Shown here one piece after another: positions 10,222 to 19,903 of a stretch of 64,000 nt of DNA. Under the pieces are notes generated by a model. The model saw nothing but the letters and a program-made list of their open reading frames with translations. It was not told where the DNA came from and searched no databases. A program made the translations under genes and the position numbers. The number at the start of each line of letters is the position of its first letter. Position 1 is the stretch's first letter. This DNA comes from Methylomagnum ishizawai (lineage in GTDB: Bacteria > Pseudomonadota > Gammaproteobacteria > Methylococcales > Methylococcaceae). The stretch is from assembly GCF_019670005.1 (NCBI RefSeq), contig NZ_AP019783.1, forward strand, positions 3,436,150-3,500,149, written 5' to 3'.

Positions 10222-11912
10222 TGAAAACCCCCCTCCCCCAAAAACATTTACACCACGAATTGGCGCGTTCTGTCTTTTGGACCGCCTTGCTGCTGGCCCT
10301 CCTGACCTCGGTGGCGCTGTTCGTGGCCGAATTCCAATGGTCCAGCGAAAAGACCGAAACCCGGCTCAACCAATTGCTGGACACGGTGGAAACCACCGCC
10401 GCCGTCGCCGCCTATTCCGGCAACCCCGCCATCGGCGCGGATGTGCTGGACGGCTTGCTCCGCAACGATATCGTCCACGAGGCCCGCTTGCTCAACGACC
10501 GCGGCCTCGACCTCCACCGGCTGCGCGAGGCCGGCAACGCCAGGGTTCCCCCCGGTCCCGCCTTGGTGCGCGACCTGCATTCGCCCTTCGGCGAGCGCGA
10601 AGTGGTGGGGCGGCTGCTGGTGTTCCCGGAAGCCCGCGTCAACCTGCGGGAAGCCCGCCATGCCGCCCTGGTCGGGGCGCTGAGCTCCTCCGTGCTGATC
10701 GGGCTGACCGCCTTGCTGGTGCTGGGCTTGGTGCGGTCTTCGCTGTCCTTGCCGTTATCGGGGGTGTCCGGCGCCTTGCACGCCATCCGGGCCGGGGAAC
10801 AGGAACGCCTGAAACCCCTGCCCCGCCACCGCGACGACGAACTCGGCCAACTGGTGAACGATATCAATGGCCTGTTGGCGACCCTTGAGGAGAAATTCGC
10901 CGCCGAGCGCTTGCTGCGGGAAGAAGTCCAGGCGGTGGAGCGGCGGCTGCGCGAGGTGTTCGAGAACACCAGCGCCGGTATCTTCCTGCTGGACGGGCAA
11001 GGCCACCTGTGCATGGCCAATCCCACCCTCGGGCGGGTGCTGGGCCTGCCGGGGCTGTCGCCGGAATCTCTGATCGGGCGGGATTTCCCGGCCCTGGCCT
11101 TCGCCGAGCCGGAGCAATTCCATCACCTTTTCCATCAGGCCGGGAGCCATTCCGCCGCCATGGACCTCAAGCTCAGGCACCGCGGCGCGGGACCGGCCTG
11201 GGTGCATTGCCTGCTGTCGCGCCAGACCGACGGCCAGGGCGAAACCCGTTACGAAGGCGTGGTGTACGACATCACCGAGCGCCGCGCCCTGGAACTCCGT
11301 ACCCAGCACGAAGCCGACCACGACCTCCTCACCGGCCTGCTGCGCCGCCACGCCGCCGAGCGCGAACTGCGGCGGCGGCTGGACGCCCCCTCCCGCCAAC
11401 CCCAGGCCGTGCTGCTGCTGGACCTGGATCACTTCAAGGCGGTCAACGACACCCACGGCCACGCCGCCGGCGACCGCGTGTTGCTGGAAACCGCCCAACG
11501 CTTTAGGTCCTGTGTGCGCTCGGGCGATATCGTGGGGCGGCTGGGCGGCGACGAATTCCTGATCGCGCTGCTGGATTGCGCCTCGCTGGACCAAGCCCGC
11601 CGCGTCGCCCACGAGATCGTGGACCGGGTGGTGCAACCCATCGCCCTGGACCAGGGCATCGGGGTCACCGTGGGCATCAGCATCGGCATCGCCCTCTCCC
11701 ACCGGCCCGGCCAGGCGCTGGAGGATTTGCTGAGGGCGGCGGATCTCGCCATGTACGAGGTCAAACGCTGGGGCCGCAACGGCTACGCCAGCCCGCTGCC
11801 CGAAGGCGCGATCCGGGTGGAGCGGCGCGACACGGCGGGCGCATGGACCCAGGCCGACACCCTCCCCGCGCCGAAATCCCCGGACGTATCCCAGGAATCC
11901 ATCTCCGTGTGA
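10221..11912 (+). CDS. Membrane diguanylate cyclase (periplasmic sensor-HAMP-PAS-GGDEF)
   Basis: This 563-residue inner-membrane protein makes the second messenger c-di-GMP. TM1 is about residues 17-36, a periplasmic sensor loop spans 37-148, and TM2 is 149-171. A HAMP linker follows (to about 225), then a coiled coil, a PAS domain (about 242-355, ending YDITERR) and a GGDEF domain (about 365-535). The active-site motif is intact (GGDEF, 442-446). An RSGD at 433-436, five residues before it, fits the RxxD product-inhibition site. No EAL domain is present. Translation is coupled to the upstream periplasmic protein (TGATG), which suggests that protein feeds the signal. Confidence 0.93.
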   Translation: MKTPLPQKHLHHELARSVFWTALLLALLTSVALFVAEFQWSSEKTETRLNQLLDTVETTAAVAAYSGNPAIGADVLDGLLRNDIVHEARLLNDRGLDLHRLREAGNARVPPGPALVRDLHSPFGEREVVGRLLVFPEARVNLREARHAALVGALSSSVLIGLTALLVLGLVRSSLSLPLSGVSGALHAIRAGEQERLKPLPRHRDDELGQLVNDINGLLATLEEKFAAERLLREEVQAVERRLREVFENTSAGIFLLDGQGHLCMANPTLGRVLGLPGLSPESLIGRDFPALAFAEPEQFHHLFHQAGSHSAAMDLKLRHRGAGPAWVHCLLSRQTDGQGETRYEGVVYDITERRALELRTQHEADHDLLTGLLRRHAAERELRRRLDAPSRQPQAVLLLDLDHFKAVNDTHGHAAGDRVLLETAQRFRSCVRSGDIVGRLGGDEFLIALLDCASLDQARRVAHEIVDRVVQPIALDQGIGVTVGISIGIALSHRPGQALEDLLRAADLAMYEVKRWGRNGYASPLPEGAIRVERRDTAGAWTQADTLPAPKSPDVSQESISV

Positions 11913-11949
11913 CAGGCTTGGTCGTTTTATGAAAGAATTGGGTATTTAA

Positions 11950-12615
<666 letters not shown>

Positions 12616-12626
12616 GGACCGTTCCC

Positions 12627-12651
12627 CAGGCCGGGACCGCTCCCCGGCCTG
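12627..12651 (+). terminator. Stem-loop after adk
   Basis: A perfect 9-bp inverted repeat (CAGGCCGGG / CCCGGCCTG) with a 7-base loop begins 12 bases after the adk stop. No T-run follows, so it would be a weak or Rho-assisted terminator, or an mRNA 3'-end stabiliser. Confidence 0.5.
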
Positions 12652-12728
12652 CCAGCGCACGGCCAAGATTCGCCAAGAAATCCCGCCGCGCATCCTTCCC
12701 AACCCCTAACCTCGAGCATCCAGCGCCT

Positions 12729-14147
12729 ATGGCCGGCAAAACCCTTTTCGACAAGTTATGGGACAGCCACTTGGTCTGTTCCGAAGCGGACGGTTCCGCC
12801 CTGATCTACATCGACCGCCAATTGATCCACGAAGTCACCTCGGCCCAGGCCTTCGAGGGCATGCGCCTCGCGGGACGCAAGCCCTGGCGGGCGGCGGCCA
12901 ACCTCGCGACCGCCGACCACAACGTGCCCACGGCGGGCCGCGACCAGGGCATCGCCGATCCGGTCTCCCGCCTGCAAGTGGAAACCCTGGACAACAATTG
13001 CGCCGAGTTCGGCATCACCGAGTTCGACATGGCCGACCCGCGCCAGGGCGTGGTGCATGTGATGGGACCGGAACAGGGCGCGACCCTGCCCGGCATGACC
13101 ATCGTCTGCGGCGATTCCCACACCGCGACCCATGGCGCGTTCGGGGCGCTGGCCTTCGGCATCGGCACCTCCGAGGTCGAGCATGTGCTGGCGACCCAGT
13201 GCCTGGTGCAGTCCAAGGCCAAGAACATGCAGGTCAAGGTCGAGGGCGAAGTCGGCCCCGGCGTCACCGCCAAGGATATCGTCCTCGCCATCATCGGCCG
13301 GATCGGCACGGCGGGCGGCACCGGCTACAGCATCGAATTCGCCGGCTCGGCGATCCGGGCGCTGTCGATGGAAGGCCGCATGACCGTGTGCAATATGGCC
13401 ATCGAAGCCGGTGCCCGCGCCGGGCTGGTGGCGGCGGACGAAACCACCTTCGCCTATCTCCAAGGCCGTCCCTACGCCCCGAGCGGCGAGTTATGGGATC
13501 GGGCCGTGGCCGCCTGGGGCGAATTGCACAGCGATGCCGACGCGGTGTTCGACGCCGTGATCGAAATCGACGCCGCCGCCATCCAGCCGCAAGTGACCTG
13601 GGGCACCTCTCCGGAAATGGTGCTGCCGGTCGATGCCTGCGTGCCCAACCCGGAAGCCGAAGCCGATCCGGTCAAGCGCGAGAGCATCAAACGCGCCCTG
13701 GCCTATATGGATTTGCAGCCCGGTACGCCCCTGACCCAAATCCCGGTGGACAAGGTCTTCATCGGCTCCTGCACCAATGGCCGCATCGAGGACTTCCGCG
13801 CCGCCGCCGCCGTGGTCAAAGGCCGCAAGCGGGCCGAAAACGTGAAACTGGCGCTGGCGGTGCCGGGTTCGGGTCCGGTCAAACGGCAAGCCGAGGAGGA
13901 AGGTTTGGACCAAATCTTCATCGAGGCCGGTTTCGAATGGCGCGACCCCGGTTGCTCCATGTGCCTCGCCATGAACGCCGACCGCCTGGAGCCGGGCGAA
14001 CGCTGCGCGTCCACCTCCAACCGCAATTTCGAGGGCCGTCAAGGCTACGGGGGCCGCACCCATCTGGTCAGCCCGGCCATGGCCGCCGCCGCCGCGGTGT
14101 TCGGCCATTTCGTGGATGTCCGCACGCTCCCGGCGGACGCCCTGTAA
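12729..14147 (+). CDS. leuC: 3-isopropylmalate dehydratase large subunit
   Basis: This is the 472-residue catalytic subunit of isopropylmalate isomerase, which moves the hydroxyl group between 2- and 3-isopropylmalate in leucine synthesis. The [4Fe-4S] cluster ligands are visible in FIGSCTNGR (near residue 347) and CSMCLAMN (near residues 407-410). [27 protein letters not shown], read as [15 protein letters not shown] and [16 protein letters not shown], is the substrate-site block. Length equals that of the E. coli protein (466). leuD follows after 18 bases and leuB after that; leuA is not in the window. Confidence 0.98.
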   Translation: MAGKTLFDKLWDSHLVCSEADGSALIYIDRQLIHEVTSAQAFEGMRLAGRKPWRAAANLATADHNVPTAGRDQGIADPVSRLQVETLDNNCAEFGITEFDMADPRQGVVHVMGPEQGATLPGMTIVCGDSHTATHGAFGALAFGIGTSEVEHVLATQCLVQSKAKNMQVKVEGEVGPGVTAKDIVLAIIGRIGTAGGTGYSIEFAGSAIRALSMEGRMTVCNMAIEAGARAGLVAADETTFAYLQGRPYAPSGELWDRAVAAWGELHSDADAVFDAVIEIDAAAIQPQVTWGTSPEMVLPVDACVPNPEAEADPVKRESIKRALAYMDLQPGTPLTQIPVDKVFIGSCTNGRIEDFRAAAAVVKGRKRAENVKLALAVPGSGPVKRQAEEEGLDQIFIEAGFEWRDPGCSMCLAMNADRLEPGERCASTSNRNFEGRQGYGGRTHLVSPAMAAAAAVFGHFVDVRTLPADAL

Positions 14148-14165
14148 GCCCATAAGAGGAAACCG

Positions 14166-14807
14166 ATGAAAGCCTTCCACCGCATCAGTTCCAGGGTCGT
14201 ACCCCTGGACCGCGCCAATATCGACACCGACGCGATCATCCCCAAGCAATTCCTGAAATCGATCCGCCGTACCGGCTTCGGCCCGTTCCTGTTCGACGAA
14301 TGGCGCTATCTGGACCGGGGCGAACCCGATATGGATTGCACCCACCGGCCCCTGAACCCGGATTTCGTGCTGAACCAGCCCTGCTATTACGGGGCGCAAA
14401 TCCTCCTGACCCGCGAGAACTTCGGCTGCGGTTCCTCCCGCGAACACGCGCCCTGGGCTTTGGAAAACTACGGTTTCCGGGTCATCATCGCGCCCAGCTT
14501 CGCCGATATCTTCTATAACAACTGCTTCAAGAACGGCCTGCTGCCCATCGTGCTGGGCACGGCGGCGGTGGACCGCTTGTTCGCGGAACTGACACCCGGC
14601 GATAACCTCACGGTCGATTTGGAGAGCCAGACTATTACCGATAAGTACGGCGAAAAATTCCATTTCGAGATCGACCCTTCCCGCAAACACCGTTTGCTGA
14701 AAGGCTTGGACGATATCGGCCTGACCCTGCAACGCGCCGACCTGATCCGGGCCTATGAAACCCAGCGCCGGGCCGAAGCGCCCTGGCTGTTCCCGGACGC
14801 GGCCTGA
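14166..14807 (+). CDS. leuD: 3-isopropylmalate dehydratase small subunit
   Basis: This is the 213-residue swivel-domain partner of LeuC. Family motifs are [21 protein letters not shown] (read as [14 protein letters not shown]) and the loop [15 protein letters not shown], which places the conserved Ser/Arg at the active site formed with LeuC. The ATG follows GAGGA at 14156-14160 with good spacing. It forms the leuC-leuD-leuB operon with its neighbours, although 98 bases and a stem-loop separate it from leuB. Confidence 0.98.
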   Translation: MKAFHRISSRVVPLDRANIDTDAIIPKQFLKSIRRTGFGPFLFDEWRYLDRGEPDMDCTHRPLNPDFVLNQPCYYGAQILLTRENFGCGSSREHAPWALENYGFRVIIAPSFADIFYNNCFKNGLLPIVLGTAAVDRLFAELTPGDNLTVDLESQTITDKYGEKFHFEIDPSRKHRLLKGLDDIGLTLQRADLIRAYETQRRAEAPWLFPDAA

Positions 14808-14816
14808 AGCCCAAGC

Positions 14817-14844
14817 GGCGGACGGGGTTCCCCCCCGGTCCGCC
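14817..14844 (+). terminator. GC-rich stem-loop between leuD and leuB
   Basis: GGCGGACGGGG at 14817-14827 pairs with CCCCGGTCCGCC at 14833-14844, leaving one bulged base and a 5-base loop. It has no T-run. It may set relative leuCD/leuB mRNA levels; that is an inference. Confidence 0.4.
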
Positions 14845-14905
14845 ACCGCCGCCCCCCTAGGTGGCAGCGCCCACCCGAAGAAAATCACCATTACCCACAG
14901 CACCC

Positions 14906-15991
14906 ATGACCCAGAAAATCGCAGTATTGCCGGGCGACGGCATTGGACCCGAAATCGTCGCCGAAGCCCTCAAAGTCCTCGACTGCCTGAACCAGGACTT
15001 CGGCCTCGCCCTCGAAACCGAGGAAGCCTTGATCGGCGGCGCGGCCTACGATGCCCACGGCACGCCCTTCCCTGAGGCCACCCTGGCCCTGGCCCGCGCC
15101 GCCGATTCGGTGTTGCTGGGCGCGGTCGGCGGTCCGAAATGGGAACCCCTGGATTATTCGCTGCGCCCGGAACGCGGCCTGTTGGGTCTCCGCGCCGAAC
15201 TGGAACTGTTCGCCAACCTGCGCCCGGCCCTCCTCTATCCGCAATTGGAAGCGGCGTCCACCCTGCGCCCGGAAGTGGTGTCGGGCCTCGACATCGTCAT
15301 CATCCGCGAACTGACCGGTGGTATTTATTTCGGCAAGCCGCGCGGCCGCCGCGTCAATGACAACGGCGAACGCGAAGGTTTCAACACCCTGATCTACAGC
15401 GAATCGGAAATCCGCCGCATCGCCCACATCGGTTTCCAAACCGCCCAGAAGCGCGATAAGCGCCTGTGTTCGGTGGACAAGGCCAATGTGCTGGAATGCA
15501 CCGAGCTGTGGCGCGAAGTCATGATCGAGGTCGGGAAGGAATATCCCGATGTGGCCTTGTCCCATATGTATGTGGATAACGCCGCCATGCAGTTGGTCCG
15601 CGCCCCCAAGCAATTCGACGTGATGGTGACCGACAACATGTTCGGCGACATCCTGTCCGATTGCGCCGCGATGCTGACCGGTTCCATCGGCATGCTGCCC
15701 TCGGCCTCGCTGGACAAGAACGGCAAGGGCATGTACGAGCCGATCCACGGTTCCGCGCCGGATATTTCCGGCAAGGGTGTCGCCAACCCCATCGCCACCG
15801 TGCTGTCCCTGGCGATGATGCTGCGTTATAGCTTCGACGACGCCGCTTCCGCCGACCGCATCGAACAGGCCGTCACCGCCGCCCTGGACGCGGGCTACCG
15901 CACCGCCGACATCCACTCGGAAGGCACCCGCAAGGTCGGCACCGCCGAAATGGGCGACGCCATCGTCGCGGCCCTGCGGGCATCCCGCTGA
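14906..15991 (+). CDS. leuB: 3-isopropylmalate dehydrogenase
   Basis: This 361-residue NAD-dependent oxidative decarboxylase makes 2-oxoisocaproate from 3-isopropylmalate. The N-terminus is [19 protein letters not shown], the [14 protein letters not shown] block carries substrate contacts, and the [26 protein letters not shown] region (read as [17 protein letters not shown]) binds metal and cofactor. Near the C-terminus, [18 protein letters not shown] is the NAD-site signature. The ATG at 14906 was preferred over a GTG at 14861 because homologues start at [12 protein letters not shown]; neither start has a good Shine-Dalgarno. asd follows after 21 bases. Confidence 0.97.
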   Translation: MTQKIAVLPGDGIGPEIVAEALKVLDCLNQDFGLALETEEALIGGAAYDAHGTPFPEATLALARAADSVLLGAVGGPKWEPLDYSLRPERGLLGLRAELELFANLRPALLYPQLEAASTLRPEVVSGLDIVIIRELTGGIYFGKPRGRRVNDNGEREGFNTLIYSESEIRRIAHIGFQTAQKRDKRLCSVDKANVLECTELWREVMIEVGKEYPDVALSHMYVDNAAMQLVRAPKQFDVMVTDNMFGDILSDCAAMLTGSIGMLPSASLDKNGKGMYEPIHGSAPDISGKGVANPIATVLSLAMMLRYSFDDAASADRIEQAVTAALDAGYRTADIHSEGTRKVGTAEMGDAIVAALRASR

Positions 15992-16012
15992 TCGATCCTT
16001 AAGGAGGCTCCC

Positions 16013-17035
16013 ATGAGCAAAACCTACAATGTCGCCGTCCTGGGCGCGACCGGCGCGGTCGGCGAAGCCCTGTTCTCCATCCTGGAGGAACGCGATTTCC
16101 CGGTGAACAACGTCTACGCCCTCGCCAGCGAACGCTCGGCGGGCAAGCAGGTGGAATTCAAAGGCCAAACCCTGACCGTGCAGGACGTGGCCGGTTTTGA
16201 TTTCTCGCTGGCCGATATCGGGCTGTTCTCGGCGGGCGCGTCGGTCTCGGAAATCTACGCGCCCAAGGCGGCGGCGGCGGGTTGCGTGGTCATCGACAAC
16301 ACCTCGCAATTCCGCTACGACGACGACATCCCCCTCGTGGTGCCGGAAGTCAACCCGGAAGCCATCGCCCAGTACAAAACCCGCGGCATCATCGCCAACC
16401 CCAATTGCTCGACCATCCAGATGCTGGTGGCCTTGAAACCCATCCACGACGCGGTGGGCATCGAGCGCATCAACGTCTGCACCTACCAGGCGGTGTCGGG
16501 CACCGGCAAGGAAGCCATCGAGGAACTGGCGTCGCAGACGGCGGCCCTGCTCAACGGCAAGCCGATCAGCCCCGAGGTCTATCCCAAGCAGATCGCCTTC
16601 AACGTGCTGCCGCAGATCGACGTGTTCCTCGACAACGGCTACACCAAGGAAGAAATGAAGATGGTGTGGGAAACCCGCAAGATCATGGGCGACGACCGCA
16701 TCCAGGTGAATCCCACCACGGTGCGGGTACCGGTGTTCTACGGCCACTCGGAGGCGGTACACATCGAGACCCGCGAAAAAATCAGCGCCGAGCGGGCGCT
16801 GGAACTTTTGCGAAGTGCGGAAGGCGTCACAGTTTTGGACGAACGCAAACCGGGAGGATACCCGACGGCGGTTACAGAAGCCGCCGGACAAGACCCTGTT
16901 TATGTGGGCCGGGTGCGCGAGGATATCTCCCATCCCAGGGGTTTGAACCTCTGGGTGGTGGCCGATAATGTCCGCAAAGGGGCCGCGCTCAATAGCGTCC
17001 AAATTGCCGAAATTTTGGCAAAAACCTACATCTAG
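16013..17035 (+). CDS. asd: Aspartate-semialdehyde dehydrogenase
   Basis: This 340-residue enzyme reduces aspartyl phosphate to aspartate semialdehyde, the branch point to lysine/DAP, threonine and methionine. The nucleotide-binding start is VAVLGATGAVGEAL. The catalytic Cys lies in NPNCSTIQM (near residue 131), and the base His lies in the block around VRVPVFYGHSEAVHIET. AAGGAGG at 16001-16007 is an excellent Shine-Dalgarno 5 bases from the ATG. The leuB-asd-fimV order is typical of gammaproteobacteria, although truA, often found after fimV, is absent. Confidence 0.98.
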   Translation: MSKTYNVAVLGATGAVGEALFSILEERDFPVNNVYALASERSAGKQVEFKGQTLTVQDVAGFDFSLADIGLFSAGASVSEIYAPKAAAAGCVVIDNTSQFRYDDDIPLVVPEVNPEAIAQYKTRGIIANPNCSTIQMLVALKPIHDAVGIERINVCTYQAVSGTGKEAIEELASQTAALLNGKPISPEVYPKQIAFNVLPQIDVFLDNGYTKEEMKMVWETRKIMGDDRIQVNPTTVRVPVFYGHSEAVHIETREKISAERALELLRSAEGVTVLDERKPGGYPTAVTEAAGQDPVYVGRVREDISHPRGLNLWVVADNVRKGAALNSVQIAEILAKTYI

Positions 17036-17113
17036 TCTAATCTTTTCAGGGCTGTGGGCCCGAATCGGGCCTGGGGCGGGCGCTGCCAGCGATTGGAAAT
17101 AAGGAGCCAAACA

Positions 17114-19885
17114 GTGCATAAAATCTCGAGAACCGTGGCGTTGATAGGTCTGCTAAGTCCGATGGGGGTCAACGCGCTAGGTATTGGCGATATCCATTTG
17201 CACTCCGCCCTGGACCAAGCCCTGGTCGCAGAAATCCCGTTGGTACTGTCCGGTAATGATACGCTGGCCGATGTCAAGGTCAGCCTCGCCTCGCCCGAAG
17301 CTTTCGCCAAGGCGGGGCTGGACCGCCAATATTTCCTCACCAAGCTGCGCTTCACGCCCACCCAAACCGCCAACGGCAATTACGTCATCCAGGTCAGTTC
17401 CCGCGAGGCCATCACCGAACCCTTCATGGATTTCCTGGTCGAGGTCAACTGGCCGCAAGGGCGCTTGCTGCGCGAGTTCACCGTGCTGTTGGACCCGCCT
17501 TCCAGCCTGCAAGAACGGGTCGCGGCCGAGATCGATTCCCCGGCCATGCAACGCCCCGGCCCCCGCACCTACGAACGGGTCGCCGAAATCCGCCGCGGCG
17601 GCGAACCCGCGCCCCGCCCACCCCGTCCCGCCGCCCTACCCGCGCCCCGCCCCGCCGCCGCCCCGCCGCCCCCGCCCAGCGCGGACCAACTCACCGACCA
17701 AGCCTATGGCCCGGTGCGCCGCGACGAAACCCTATGGAGCATCGCCCGCGCCCTGAACCAAGACCCCGGCGTCTCCCAGGAACAAATGATGCTGGCCCTG
17801 TACCGGGCCAATCCGCAAGCCTTCTCCGGCTACCGCATGAACGGGCTCAAGGCCGGGGCGGTGCTGCGCCTGCCCAGCCGCGACTTCATCGCCCGGCTCG
17901 CGCCCGGCCAGGCCCGCTCCGAATTCACCCGCCAGCAAGCCCAAGGTACCGGAACCGCGGCCTACGACACCGGCGGTCCGCAACTCAAACTCACCCCGCC
18001 GCCCGAGGCCCGGCCCAGGAACCAAGGCGGGCTCCCCGGCGGCGACACCCCCGCCAGCCGGGCCAAGAGCGAACAAGCGCTGGAAGTCGCGGAATCCGCC
18101 AAGCAGGAAACCGAAGACCTGAGATCGCAACTGGCCCAGCTCCGGCAGCAACTCGGCGATATCCAACGCCTGCTCACCCTCAAGGACGAGCAAATCGCCG
18201 GCCTACAGGCCCAGCGCGGCGCACCGGCCACACCGCCGCCGCCCAAAGCCGCCGTCGCGGAAACCCCGGTCCAGCCAGCGCCGGTCTCCAAACCCGAACC
18301 CGCCGCGCCCACGCCGCCCCCGGCAGCGGTACAGCCTCCATCCAAGCCCAACGTACCCCCGGTCGCCAAGCCCACCGCGCCCGCCAAACCGGTCACGCCC
18401 CCGGCCCCGGTCCCCGTGGCGGAAACCCCGTTCGACTTCAGCCCCTACCTTTACGGGGGTGCCGCCCTGGGCCTGGTTGGCTTCGGTGTCATGCTGCTCA
18501 TCCGCTGGCGCAACGCCAAGATCGCGGCCACCGAGAGCATCCTGCTCGCCGCCGAACGCGAAGGCAGCCCACAGCACATCCCGCTCCCCACCCCCAAGGC
18601 GCTGGAAGAAACCCCGGAACCGATCATCACCACCAAGAGTTCGTTCCTCAGCGAATTCACCCCCAGCGACTTCGACGCGCTGGGCAGCGAGACCGACGAG
18701 GTCGATCCGGTGTCGGAAGCCGATGTCTACCTCGCCTATGGCCGCTACAAGCAGGCCGAGGAACTCATCCGCCATGCCATACAGCAGCATCCCGACCGCG
18801 ACGAGTGCAAACTCAAACTGCTGGAAATCTACTACGCCACCGAAAACCGCGCGGCCTTCGAGAGCTATGCCCGCGAACTCAAGGGCCAGCGCAAGCACCA
18901 GCAAGAAGATTTCTGGGACAAGGTCGAGGAAATGGGCCGCGAACTACTGGCCGACAGCGACCTGTTCCACGCCACCGCCCCGGCGGCCCCCCGCACAGGA
19001 GGGGCCGAGCCCGCCAAATCCTCGGTTCCCAAATCCAGCCCGCTCGGTTCCCTCGACCTGTCCGACGAATTGATCGACGATTTGCGGCGCTTCGAAATCG
19101 AATTCATGGAAGGCGGGTCGGAGGCCGGGGACGACGCCGAACTTGGCTTCCTCTCCCTGGACGGGCTGGACGCCGACGACACCGCGGCGACGCCCGCCCC
19201 CGCCCGCGCCGCCGAAGCGAAAACCCCCGCGCCCGCCGCCAAGGAGCCGGAACAAGCCCTGTTCGACGCCCTGGAATTCGACCTCGATTTCCTGAAGGCG
19301 GCGGACACCGAACCCCAGGCCACCCCGCACCGGGACACCGGGCCGGTGGGGGAACTGGAGAACCTGATCCCCTTCAGCCTCGATCTGGAACCCGCCCCCG
19401 AACCGGAAGAATCCCTGCTGGCGGATCACGGGTCCGCCGACAAAACCATCGACGACATCCTGCGCGAACTCACCGGCCAGATCGGCCAGGAACCGGCGGA
19501 AACAACCTCCGAGGCCGGTCCGGCGGCGGAGCGCGCCCCGCTGGGCCGCTTCGATTTCGACCTGGACCTGTTGGAACCCGCGCCCACCATCGACGAGATC
19601 GAAGAATTCCAAGCCCCCGCCCCGACCGACCTCGAACCCGAAGTCCAGGAACAGGAAGAAGATTTGTTCGCCGGATTGACCGACATGGATCAATTCGAGA
19701 CCAAACTGGATTTGGCGAAAGCCTACGCCGATATGGAGGACGAGGATTCGGCCAGGGAAATCCTCATGGAAGTCGCCACCCACGGCAACGACCGCCAAAA
19801 AGCCGAAGCCACCGCCTTGTTGGATAAACTGGACGGCAACAACACCGACCTTTCCCTCGCGGGACAGCGCGGCAGGCGCGGATAA
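17114..19885 (+). CDS. fimV: FimV-family pilus assembly / polar landmark protein
   Basis: This 923-residue inner-membrane protein is a polar hub needed for type IV pilus function in related bacteria. A GTG at 17114 with AAGGAG 7 bases upstream is the best start and gives a signal peptide (residues 1-22). The FimV N-terminal domain follows (GIGDIHLHSALDQALVAEIPL, read as LHSALDQALVAEI). A LysM peptidoglycan-binding domain lies at about 200-255, a Pro/Ala-rich stretch with a coiled coil to about 440, and a TM segment at about 447-467. The cytoplasmic part is acidic and TPR-like, ending in the FimV C-terminal domain (KLDLAKAYADMEDEDSAREI). It fits functionally with the Pil-Chp cluster at 39-46 kb. 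Confidence 0.94.
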   Translation: MHKISRTVALIGLLSPMGVNALGIGDIHLHSALDQALVAEIPLVLSGNDTLADVKVSLASPEAFAKAGLDRQYFLTKLRFTPTQTANGNYVIQVSSREAITEPFMDFLVEVNWPQGRLLREFTVLLDPPSSLQERVAAEIDSPAMQRPGPRTYERVAEIRRGGEPAPRPPRPAALPAPRPAAAPPPPPSADQLTDQAYGPVRRDETLWSIARALNQDPGVSQEQMMLALYRANPQAFSGYRMNGLKAGAVLRLPSRDFIARLAPGQARSEFTRQQAQGTGTAAYDTGGPQLKLTPPPEARPRNQGGLPGGDTPASRAKSEQALEVAESAKQETEDLRSQLAQLRQQLGDIQRLLTLKDEQIAGLQAQRGAPATPPPPKAAVAETPVQPAPVSKPEPAAPTPPPAAVQPPSKPNVPPVAKPTAPAKPVTPPAPVPVAETPFDFSPYLYGGAALGLVGFGVMLLIRWRNAKIAATESILLAAEREGSPQHIPLPTPKALEETPEPIITTKSSFLSEFTPSDFDALGSETDEVDPVSEADVYLAYGRYKQAEELIRHAIQQHPDRDECKLKLLEIYYATENRAAFESYARELKGQRKHQQEDFWDKVEEMGRELLADSDLFHATAPAAPRTGGAEPAKSSVPKSSPLGSLDLSDELIDDLRRFEIEFMEGGSEAGDDAELGFLSLDGLDADDTAATPAPARAAEAKTPAPAAKEPEQALFDALEFDLDFLKAADTEPQATPHRDTGPVGELENLIPFSLDLEPAPEPEESLLADHGSADKTIDDILRELTGQIGQEPAETTSEAGPAAERAPLGRFDFDLDLLEPAPTIDEIEEFQAPAPTDLEPEVQEQEEDLFAGLTDMDQFETKLDLAKAYADMEDEDSAREILMEVATHGNDRQKAEATALLDKLDGNNTDLSLAGQRGRRG

Positions 19886-19903
19886 CCCGCCCCCGCGAAC
19901 GCC

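Noticed and set aside
14891-17119. A 742-codon open frame on the minus strand opposite leuB and asd
   Set aside because: It is a product of GC-rich codon bias opposite two well-supported genes; its composition (His, Gly and Arg runs) is typical of antisense frames and no domain is recognisable.
17660-18420. Pro/Ala-rich repeated DNA in fimV as a tandem repeat or CRISPR-like array
   Set aside because: The repeats are low-complexity coding sequence without constant repeat length or unique spacers.
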